Notes under the pieces: generated by a model | Seen by the model: the letters and a program-made list of their open reading frames with translations, nothing else | The model's database searches: none | Told to the model about the DNA's origin: nothing | Made by a program: the position numbers and the translations under genes | In this document: positions 17,955 to 25,322 of the stretch, piece by piece | How positions within the stretch are numbered: the stretch's first letter is position 1 | Layout of the letters: each line of letters starts with the position of its first letter | Source of the DNA: Devosia crocina | GTDB taxonomy: Bacteria > Pseudomonadota > Alphaproteobacteria > Rhizobiales > Devosiaceae | Reading direction: 5' to 3' | Length of the DNA: 64,000 nt | Assembly: GCF_900116545.1 (NCBI RefSeq) | Contig: NZ_FPCK01000004.1 | Coordinates: 372,001 to 436,000, forward strand

Positions 17955-19700
17955 ATGCCCCTCGCTTCAGCCCGCCCCCTGGCGCGGCCCTTCCGGCTAG
18001 ACGGCCGGCTGGCGCTGAAACTCTTCGTGCTGACCATCCTCGGCGTTCTCGTTGCAGCCCCGCTGCTGCGCATCCTGTTCGAGACGCTCGATCCGGATGC
18101 CATCGTGGCCTGGAGCGACGTCACGTCCGGTCGCCTGTCGCGCAACCTGTTGTGGCTGCCGCTGGGCAATACGCTGATCCTCGGCGTCGGTGTCGCCTGC
18201 GGTTGCGTGCTGATCGGCGGCTTCCTTGCATGGCTCGTGGTGATGACCGACGTGCCGTTCCGCCGCACCATCGGATTGATGGCGACGCTGCCCTTCATGA
18301 TCCCGAGCTTTGCCACCGCACTCGCCTGGGGTTCGCTATTCCGCAATTCCCGCGTCGGCGGCCAGACCGGCTTTCTTGAAGGCCTCGGCTTCGCCGTGCC
18401 TGACTGGCTGGCCTGGGGCATGGTGCCGACGCTGATCGTGCTCATTGCACACTACTATTCGCTTGCGTTCACCGTCATTGCCGCCGCCCTGGCCACGGTC
18501 AATTCCGACCTCGTCGAGGCCGCGCAGATAGCTGGCGCCAAGCGCGGACGCATCCTCATGGGCATCGTTCTGCCCGTGGCGCTGCCGGCCGTCATCGCCG
18601 GCGCCTCGCTGACCTTTGCCGGCGCTGTTTCCAACTTCGCCGCACCGGCCCTCCTCGGCCTGCCGGTGCGCATGCAGACCATGGCTACGCGCCTTTATGG
18701 CCTTATCGAAGTCGGCCAGACCGCCCGTGGTTATGTCATCGCCATCCTGCTCATCGTCGTTTCGGCGCTGTTCCTGTGGCTGGGCAACAAGGTGATCTCC
18801 GGTCGCCGCTCCTATGCTACCATCACCGGCAAGGGCGGCCGCGCCAAACGCTTCGACCTCGGCCCTGCCCGCCTGCCGCTCTTTGGCGCCGCCGCCATCA
18901 TCTGCCTGCTGACCACCGTCGTGCCGGTCGCGATCCTCATCGCCTCCTCGCTCGCGCCTTCGTCCTCGGCGCTGTTTTCCAGCTGGACGCTGCATTACTG
19001 GACCGGCGCCTCCGATCCATCGATCGCCCAAGGCCAGGTCGGCATTTTCTCCAATCCTTTCATTGTCTCGGCCACCGGCCTCACCATGGCGCTCGGCGTT
19101 GCGGTGGCGGTAACCACCACAATCATCGGTCTTATCGTTGCCTTCGTGCTGGCTCGCGACGGCAAGGGACTACTCGCCGGGACCATCAACCAGATCAGCT
19201 TCCTGCCGCTGCTGGTTCCGGGCATCGCCTTCGGCGCCGCCTATATCGCGCTCTTTGGCGCCCCAATCGGCCCGTTTCCGGCGCTCTACGGCACTTTCGT
19301 GCTGCTGCTGATCGCCGGCACCGCCTACCTCCTGCCCTTCTCGGTGCAGACCGGCCGTGCCGTGATCCAGCAGGTATCGGGCGACCTCGATGAAAGCGCC
19401 CGCATGACCGGCGCCGGGTTCCTCCGTCGCCTTACCGCAATCACCGTGCCGCTGGCCAGCCGGGGCCTCGCGGCCGGTGGGCTCATCGTCTTCGTCAAGA
19501 TCATGCGCGACCTGTCGCTGGTGGTGCTGCTCTTTACCCCGACCATGCCCGTGCTCTCGGTCCTCGCCTATCGCTATGCCTCCGAAGGCTTCACCCAGTT
19601 CGCCAATGCCATCACCGTCGTGATCCTCGTGATCTCGATCGCTGCGACCCTGCTTGCCAATCAGTTGCAGGCCAAGTCGCAGCCCTGGCTCAAATCGTAA
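17955..19700 (+). CDS. ABC transporter permease with two fused permease domains (FbpB type)
   Basis: A 581-residue inner-membrane protein with about 12 helices in two homologous halves. Each half carries a coupling loop: ATVNSDLVEAAQIAGAKRGRILMGIVLPVALP in the first (about 180-212) and SGDLDESARMTGAGFLRRLTAITVPLAS in the second (about 475-502), both with the EAA-like pattern. It is the expected single-chain permease for FbpA/AfuA-type binding proteins. ATG 17955 follows CCAGGAA. Gene order is binding protein, permease, ATPase. Confidence 0.93.
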   Translation: MPLASARPLARPFRLDGRLALKLFVLTILGVLVAAPLLRILFETLDPDAIVAWSDVTSGRLSRNLLWLPLGNTLILGVGVACGCVLIGGFLAWLVVMTDVPFRRTIGLMATLPFMIPSFATALAWGSLFRNSRVGGQTGFLEGLGFAVPDWLAWGMVPTLIVLIAHYYSLAFTVIAAALATVNSDLVEAAQIAGAKRGRILMGIVLPVALPAVIAGASLTFAGAVSNFAAPALLGLPVRMQTMATRLYGLIEVGQTARGYVIAILLIVVSALFLWLGNKVISGRRSYATITGKGGRAKRFDLGPARLPLFGAAAIICLLTTVVPVAILIASSLAPSSSALFSSWTLHYWTGASDPSIAQGQVGIFSNPFIVSATGLTMALGVAVAVTTTIIGLIVAFVLARDGKGLLAGTINQISFLPLLVPGIAFGAAYIALFGAPIGPFPALYGTFVLLLIAGTAYLLPFSVQTGRAVIQQVSGDLDESARMTGAGFLRRLTAITVPLASRGLAAGGLIVFVKIMRDLSLVVLLFTPTMPVLSVLAYRYASEGFTQFANAITVVILVISIAATLLANQLQAKSQPWLKS

Positions 19701-19709
19701 GTGCCCGCC

Positions 19710-20744
19710 ATGATCCGCATCGACAATCTCGTCAAAACCTTCGGTAGCGCCAACGCCGTCGACGACATCTCCTTCTCCGTTCCGGAGGGTGCCTTCCTCG
19801 TATTGGTCGGTCCTTCGGGCTGTGGCAAGTCCACCATGCTGCGCATGCTGGCCGGGCTCGAACAGCCGAGCGGCGGCCAGGTACAGTTCGGCGATAAGGT
19901 TGTTTCCGACGGCCAGAAGGGCTGGACCATTGACCCCGCCCAGCGCGACACCGGCCTCGTTTTCCAGTCCTATGCCCTCTGGCCGCACATGACGGTCGCC
20001 GGAAATGTCGATTGGCCGCTCAAGGTCGCCGGGCTCGGCAAGCCCGAACGGCAGGCCCGCGTCACCGAAGTGCTGAAGATGCTTGGCATCGAAGCGCTCA
20101 GCGCCCGCTATCCCAACGAGATCTCGGGCGGGCAGCAGCAGCGCGTCGCCATTGCCCGCATGATCGCGCCGCGCCCCTCGATCCTCCTGTTCGACGAGCC
20201 GCTCTCCAATCTCGACGCCAAGCTGCGCGTCGAGATGCGCACCGAACTGCTGCGCGTCCATCGCGCGACGGGGGCAACCTCGGTTTATGTCACCCATGAT
20301 CAGGTGGAAGCCATGACCATGGCCAGCCATGTCGCCGTGCTCAATCACGGCAAAGTCGAGCAGTTCGGCACGCCGGAAGAGCTGGTGCAGAACCCGGCGA
20401 CCGCCTTCGTCGCCACCTTCGTCGGTACCCCACCGGCCAATCTTGTGCCGATATCGGCGCTGCCGCCGGCACGGGCTGCCGAGTTTCCACCCGGCGCATC
20501 GGCGATGTATCGCCCGGAGGATCTTTCAGTCAGTGCGACGCCCGTCGAAGGCAGCCTTGCCTTCGATTTCGCCGAAGCCAGCCCGGTCGCGGGTCGCACC
20601 ATGTTGACCGGTACGCAAGGCGCGCTCCGGATCACCGCCGTCGTCGACGCCGCGCCGCGCTTCGCCGTTGGCGATAAAGTCCATTTAGTCCTCCCGGCCG
20701 CGCCCGCCGCGCTCTTTGCTGAGAACGGAGAGCGCCTGTCATGA
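19710..20744 (+). CDS. ABC transporter ATP-binding protein (PotA/AfuC type)
   Basis: A 344-residue ATPase with an N-terminal nucleotide-binding domain and a C-terminal TOBE-like domain (about 270-340). Seen: Walker A GPSGCGKST, Q-loop VFQSYALWPHM, signature SGGQQQRVAIAR, Walker B ILLFDEPLSNLDAKLR, switch His VYVTHDQVEAM. ATG 19710 is preferred over an in-frame GTG at 19701 directly after the permease stop. It ends overlapping the phosphatase gene by 4 bp. Confidence 0.92.
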   Translation: MIRIDNLVKTFGSANAVDDISFSVPEGAFLVLVGPSGCGKSTMLRMLAGLEQPSGGQVQFGDKVVSDGQKGWTIDPAQRDTGLVFQSYALWPHMTVAGNVDWPLKVAGLGKPERQARVTEVLKMLGIEALSARYPNEISGGQQQRVAIARMIAPRPSILLFDEPLSNLDAKLRVEMRTELLRVHRATGATSVYVTHDQVEAMTMASHVAVLNHGKVEQFGTPEELVQNPATAFVATFVGTPPANLVPISALPPARAAEFPPGASAMYRPEDLSVSATPVEGSLAFDFAEASPVAGRTMLTGTQGALRITAVVDAAPRFAVGDKVHLVLPAAPAALFAENGERLS

Positions 20745-21343
20745 AGCGTCTTCTCCTTGTCCGTCACGGCGAATCCGAATGGAACGCGGTTCGCCGCCTT
20801 CAAGGCCAGGCCGATATCGGTCTCTCGGCAAAAGGCGAGGCGCAGGCCCGCGCGCTGGCGGGGACGGTCGAGCAGCTCGCGCCCGACCACGTCATCACCT
20901 CCGACCTGCGCCGCGCATACCAGACTGCCGAACTGCTGGGTTTCCCAGACGCCGTCCGCGAACCAGGGCTGCGCGAGGTCGATGTCGGCGAGTGGACCGG
21001 CCTCGATATCGCCCGCATCATCGCCGATGAGCCCGAAGCCTATCGCGGCTGGCGCGCCGGCACCTTCGCGCCACCCGGCGGCGAGATCTGGTCCGATTTC
21101 GCCGCGCGCACCGCAGCCGCCACACGCGCCGCCGCTGCAGAAGCCGATCGGCTGCTGGTGGTCTGCCACGGTGGTGTCATCCGCGCCCTGCTCCAGACCC
21201 TGCTGGGGCTGAAGCCGCGACGGATCATCCCGGTCGGGCCGGGGAGCCTTACCATCCTCGCCCACAAGCCGAACGAAGCGGACATGCGTCTCGAAGTGTT
21301 CAATTACGCTCCTGACGGCCCAGTGCTTGACGCTCCAGATTGA
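20741..21343 (+). CDS. Histidine phosphatase family protein (phosphoglycerate-mutase-like)
   Basis: A 200-residue cytoplasmic protein of the histidine phosphatase superfamily: VRHGESEWN with phosphorylated His9, Arg in TSDLRRAYQTAE, Glu in REVDVGEWTG, second His in VVCHGGVIRAL. Its ATG overlaps the ATPase stop (ATGA), so it is translated with the transporter. A dephosphorylating role on the imported compound is likely; the substrate is unknown. Together with the SIS-domain regulator it argues for organophosphate uptake. Confidence 0.9.
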   Translation: MKRLLLVRHGESEWNAVRRLQGQADIGLSAKGEAQARALAGTVEQLAPDHVITSDLRRAYQTAELLGFPDAVREPGLREVDVGEWTGLDIARIIADEPEAYRGWRAGTFAPPGGEIWSDFAARTAAATRAAAAEADRLLVVCHGGVIRALLQTLLGLKPRRIIPVGPGSLTILAHKPNEADMRLEVFNYAPDGPVLDAPD

Positions 21344-21696
21344 GAACATTTTTCGCTGCTCTTCGAGCGGCTTACTAGCGCCCCATTCCGGCCATTCAAA
21401 GCCCTTGCGAAAGTCTCCTAAAGCTGACCCGGGACATGGGTGTTCGGCCTTCGGCCCAGCGAAACATCAGGTGGCTCTCGGACCGTTTGCATCAGGCGTG
21501 CTATCGCCGATCCAGAATCCTGTTGCAGGAGTTGGCGAACAACGCGCTAGCGGCCTGCACCCCTCGGTCCAATAAAACCAAAATTACCGAGCGGCAATCT
21601 AACGCTCGCGCCATCTTGCTATATTACTCCAGATCCACGCCTCAAAGCATCGCTCAACGCCCCCGGGGCTTGATGATGACCTTCCGCATATCTCGA
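21344..21696. other. Intergenic region at the left side of the accessory island
   Basis: No gene is supported. Near 21375 it contains GCCCCATTCCGGCCATTCA, a near copy of the stretch at 1769. Base composition becomes visibly more AT-rich after about 21560. This may be near an island border, but no direct repeat of the tRNA end was found. Confidence 0.35.
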
Positions 21697-24600
21697 CTAG
21701 TGTTTTGCCAAATCGGCTTCTTGCTTCTTCTCCTGCGTCGTTTTTTCTGACTCCGCCTCGATCATCCTCTTGAGCTCAGATTTATTGATCTTCATGTCGA
21801 GAGGTCGAATGACCTCTTCGGCTGCGTTGAGCAGATGAAGGCGATCTTCCTTGTGCCAGTGGTTCCAATACACTCGCGCAAGGTAATGAGATGCTAGGAT
21901 CACTCGGAAGAAGTTGGCCGGCGGGAGATCAATGATCGCTTGTCGGAGCTTGTCCTTGCCACGGGTCGTGTCGATATCGGCCAGCCAGGTTCCGTGGATG
22001 ATCTTCTCGATCGCACCTACAACCGTCGACGCCTCAACGCTTGGCGCCAGCACACGGTGACGGGCCTGCTCGCACAGAAATCCCAAGACGCGGCGTAGTG
22101 GTTCAGCCATAGCCGAGTATTCTAGAATGTCGACCACACCATCAATGAACCTGCGCTTTTCATCAACGCCCTCTTCCCCAGGCAACTCGGCCAAAGCTTC
22201 GTCCGTGGTGAGCTCTTGTTTGATTGCCTCGAAATCGATCTGCTGCTGATGACGAGACCACTCGTCGATCACCAACGCTGCTGAGCTGACGATAGCCGAG
22301 CTTAAGGATCGCTTAGTCTGTGCGTCGAGATGTTCCGCGCCTGAGCCCAGTAGCACAGTGGAGATCGCCCAAAAGCGAACAGCGTTATTAAGCGGAATGA
22401 ATGGGGCGGGCACGGTAGACTCTTCATGCATCTCGCCTGTGATCGCCTTTTGATGCCGGGCCGATGCCTCCCGGACCTTGTCGCTGAGGTCCAGCATCTT
22501 TTGTTTTTCGTGGCTCTCATCCTTCCCGTCGCGGACCGCATCCGCAGCCTTTTGAAGCCGCTTGCGCAGAGCATCAGCACGCTCTGGCTTGCGCAGGTTC
22601 TTGGGTGAGATGCTGTCGGTCAGGAGGATATGCTTGCCAGGATTTTTATCGCGCAAAGCGAGCATTGACTGCTTGAGGCCTGCTTCGATTCTGGTCACCA
22701 GCTCCTTGCCCGCGCCTATCTCTGCATAAAGGTCAAACGTTGCGGTGTCGAACCCGTCGTCCGACGGATCAAAGTAGCGCAAGGCCAGATCCGGAGATCC
22801 GTGCAGTTCCGAAGCCAGCAGATAGGACTCGACAAACGGCAGGGACAACCGCACTTGTCCAGCTTCAAAATGCAGAATTCCCTGATCGACGAAGCCATTG
22901 ATGAATGCCAGCGGGTCAATGTCGAAATCATGTAAATCCGCAAATTCGCGAGTGAATGCAATCAAGTCGGCCTGCTGAAAGCTCCGCTTTTCGACATTGA
23001 TCTCAATAACAAGCTTGCGCAGAAAGCGTGCGCGGGTTGAGCGGCTCAGTGCCACATCCGCGCGATCTCCGGCGACGATGAAGGTGAGAAAACCGTCGAC
23101 TGCGAGCTGGATGAGCTCAGATCGCCGGTTTGCCTGAAGCAGGGCCGTCAGAGTTTCGCGTGGAATGCCAGCGAAGTATGTGGGGTGTGCATCAAGATCG
23201 AAACGATCGAAAGTGTCTCGCAGCCTAAGGGCAACAACCTCAGCTTCGGCTCCCGTCATTCCAAAATTCTTTTGAATGAAGTGCGCGATTTCAAAAAACG
23301 AAACGGCGCAAATCTCGTACTGTTCGGCTCCGGACTGGGCTAGGAAGTCGGCTTCTTTCAGTAGTCCAGCATCACCTGCGCGGGTGATGAAGACGAACTT
23401 CGCGCTGCTGTACCGGTCGATTTCGGATACGATTTGCTCCATGCGGTGCTTGGAGGCGAAGGGGATATTGTCGACTATCAGTACCAGTCGCGTCCCCTCC
23501 ATCGCTTCGACGGCGTCAAGATCGACGTCCACCACATCATTGAAGCCATGCTTCTTGCCACGGATATCTTCGCCATTGATGACCACTGGCACGGGCTGGC
23601 AACCATCCAACTCCTTGGTCAGCAGGTCATCGGCCAGTACCCAAGCAAGACTGTGGTCTGGATAAGTGCGTGGAAGGCTGACCAGGATCTTATCCTGGAG
23701 TTGCAAGGCCTCCACCACGTCGGTGGGCGTGTTGTTGACTTTGGTGGAGATACCATCTGTCTGGTCAGGGCGCCGAATCCGAGGAAGCGGCAAGTGATAG
23801 CCTTTGGGCTGGAGCTTGTATTCGGGCGACAGCTTGCGCAGGGCTGCGTCGACTGCCAGGCCAAGCCCCAGCATAAGTTCGCTCAACGGCTGTACCACGG
23901 AAGGCAGATTGTCTAGCACCATGGTTTGTTGCCTGCCTGCGCGGCGCCGTTCAAGAGCCGCATGAAAATAAGGGTTGCTGACGACCTGCAGCTTCAAAAA
24001 GGACGCAGCATTTGCTGCTGCCAAGCGCCGAACGCCACCCTTGCTCGCATCCTCCAGCCGGCCTTTGTCCTTGTCTGCATAATCGGAGATGCCGCGTACG
24101 GTGATTGCAGGGACGTTGCCGTTGAAGTCTGCTTGCGAGAATACGCCACCCGACTCCGTCTCGACCGCAAGCAGGGCCCGATCGATTTTTCGCAGCTTGG
24201 CATTGTAAACATGGCTCTTGCTGACCGAGCCGCAAACAATGACGCCCCCCTTCGACGCTGGCTTGCCGATTAGCTCGGTCCCACCGCCAGGAGCAGGGAC
24301 TTCTTCTGGCACCCATTCACCAGCGACCTCGGCCCTTCGCTCCTGCCACTCCCGATGAAACGCGGCCAGAGTCGGTTGTGTCCGGATGTAGTTGAATGCC
24401 TGCGTGAACTCGTGCGGCGTTTCGTAGTTGGTGGGGGAGAGCTCTGTGTCAGCTGTGCCATCTTCGACATCGACAAATTTTGCGTTGTCCAAGACATCGA
24501 TGATGCTGCCTGAATAGCACACGCTGGCAAGCCGCGCGTCTCCGCTCAGACTGCCGGCAATGCCAAGACAGACGATGAGGCCAACTTCATAATTTTGCAG

Positions 24601-24813
24601 TACGAAGTTGGCAGCGTTAATGGCTGCCGTCTTGCCCATCTTCTGTTGCTGGACGATGAGCATGGAGATATTGGGCCTGCCGGATTCGACGACATGGCAC
24701 CAGGTCGTCGGCGAACTCCGGTCTTCGATGCTTGGAAATTGCTCGATAATTTCAAGCAGTTCCTCTTCCAGAGGCACAACCACCACGATGTCAAAGTACT
24801 GAAGTTCAGCCAT
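21697..24813 (-). CDS. Nucleoside-phosphorylase-fold effector fused to a STAND-like, Walker-A-less module (candidate phage-defence protein)
   Basis: A 1038-residue protein. Residues about 1-280 form a nucleoside phosphorylase/nucleosidase domain: FDIVVVVPLEEELLEI, GKTAAINAANFVLQ, IVCLGIAGSLSGDARL, AVETESGGV (E218, E220) and VRGISDYAD (catalytic-type Asp244). Residues about 340-560 resemble the ATPase module of STAND proteins, with RLVLIVDNIPF (Asp448) as a Walker B and a following FVFITRAG; where Walker A should be there is ILVSLPRTYPDHSLAW (about 376-391), without GxxxxGK. The C-terminal 450 residues are helical and unassigned, ending in a Lys/Glu-rich tail. ATG 24813 follows AGGGACGGAA. ATP-cleaving nucleosidase effectors of this fold occur in CBASS, Avs and Detocs defence systems. 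A defence role is inferred from architecture and the island setting. Confidence 0.75.
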   Translation of the reverse strand: MAELQYFDIVVVVPLEEELLEIIEQFPSIEDRSSPTTWCHVVESGRPNISMLIVQQQKMGKTAAINAANFVLQNYEVGLIVCLGIAGSLSGDARLASVCYSGSIIDVLDNAKFVDVEDGTADTELSPTNYETPHEFTQAFNYIRTQPTLAAFHREWQERRAEVAGEWVPEEVPAPGGGTELIGKPASKGGVIVCGSVSKSHVYNAKLRKIDRALLAVETESGGVFSQADFNGNVPAITVRGISDYADKDKGRLEDASKGGVRRLAAANAASFLKLQVVSNPYFHAALERRRAGRQQTMVLDNLPSVVQPLSELMLGLGLAVDAALRKLSPEYKLQPKGYHLPLPRIRRPDQTDGISTKVNNTPTDVVEALQLQDKILVSLPRTYPDHSLAWVLADDLLTKELDGCQPVPVVINGEDIRGKKHGFNDVVDVDLDAVEAMEGTRLVLIVDNIPFASKHRMEQIVSEIDRYSSAKFVFITRAGDAGLLKEADFLAQSGAEQYEICAVSFFEIAHFIQKNFGMTGAEAEVVALRLRDTFDRFDLDAHPTYFAGIPRETLTALLQANRRSELIQLAVDGFLTFIVAGDRADVALSRSTRARFLRKLVIEINVEKRSFQQADLIAFTREFADLHDFDIDPLAFINGFVDQGILHFEAGQVRLSLPFVESYLLASELHGSPDLALRYFDPSDDGFDTATFDLYAEIGAGKELVTRIEAGLKQSMLALRDKNPGKHILLTDSISPKNLRKPERADALRKRLQKAADAVRDGKDESHEKQKMLDLSDKVREASARHQKAITGEMHEESTVPAPFIPLNNAVRFWAISTVLLGSGAEHLDAQTKRSLSSAIVSSAALVIDEWSRHQQQIDFEAIKQELTTDEALAELPGEEGVDEKRRFIDGVVDILEYSAMAEPLRRVLGFLCEQARHRVLAPSVEASTVVGAIEKIIHGTWLADIDTTRGKDKLRQAIIDLPPANFFRVILASHYLARVYWNHWHKEDRLHLLNAAEEVIRPLDMKINKSELKRMIEAESEKTTQEKKQEADLAKH

Positions 24814-25322
24814 ATTCCGTCCCTGCAACACTTCTGTCATCACAGAGCAGCATCCAAGACGCAAACCATTTTCTCATTTTGCGGGGTATTGAGCGACGAG
24901 CACACTTGTTCGCACCCCTTGGGGATGCAGCGAAGACCGTCCCCTCTTCTGGCTGTTAGGAGCTAGCGATTGGATTGGAACGAGTGCGACTTAGCGAACA
25001 TCCGCCGTGGCCGATCCTCTTCTAACGGCAACATTTGGCCCTTTGCGATTCAAAGCTGCCAGTCCGCTTCCGGCCCCAAATGAGACATCGGCACGACCGC
25101 GCCAGAAATCGCTGCCCTCTTGGATCGAAGGTGCGACTCGCGGCTGATACTAACCGGGAGAAGCAAATTGCGGTCGCCATGCCAGATGGCAGCGGCAGTT
25201 CCGAGCGCCAGCCTTGTTGAACTTATGAACACGGTGTAACGGGCGTAACATCGGTAACGTCCGCGCTTACCCGGTGCTTCACGAGTTACGCCAGTTACAT
25301 CCGTTACATGTGACCTGCACGG
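24814..25322. other. 509-bp non-coding stretch between the nucleosidase gene and the DUF927 gene
   Basis: No ORF with a start signal or recognisable domain is present. The right part (25236-25307) is a symmetric array of GTAAC/GTTAC words described separately. The left part shows nothing I can name. Confidence 0.5.
25236..25307. repeat. Iteron-like dyad: three GTAAC and three GTTAC words at 9-bp spacing
   Basis: GTAAC begins at 25236, 25245 and 25254; the complement GTTAC begins at 25285, 25294 and 25303. Spacing is exactly 9 bp in both arms and the array is symmetric about 25271.5 with a 26-bp centre. It lies 15 bp beyond the stop codon of the DUF927 gene. Possible roles are a replication origin or partition site for the island, or an operator. 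Confidence 0.8.

Noticed and set aside
19170..20348. 392-codon minus-strand frame rich in His, Asp and Glu
   Set aside because: Antisense shadow of the ABC permease and ATPase genes.
16779..20744. Naming the AfuA/Fbp-like transporter as an iron importer
   Set aside because: Family labels suggest iron, but the regulator and phosphatase favour a phosphorylated substrate; no Fur or Irr box was seen upstream.
21344..25320. A left attachment site duplicating the tRNA-Ser 3' end
   Set aside because: I looked for GGATTCGAAC and for GGCGGAGAGAG in the gaps at 21344-21696 and 24814-25322 and found no copy.
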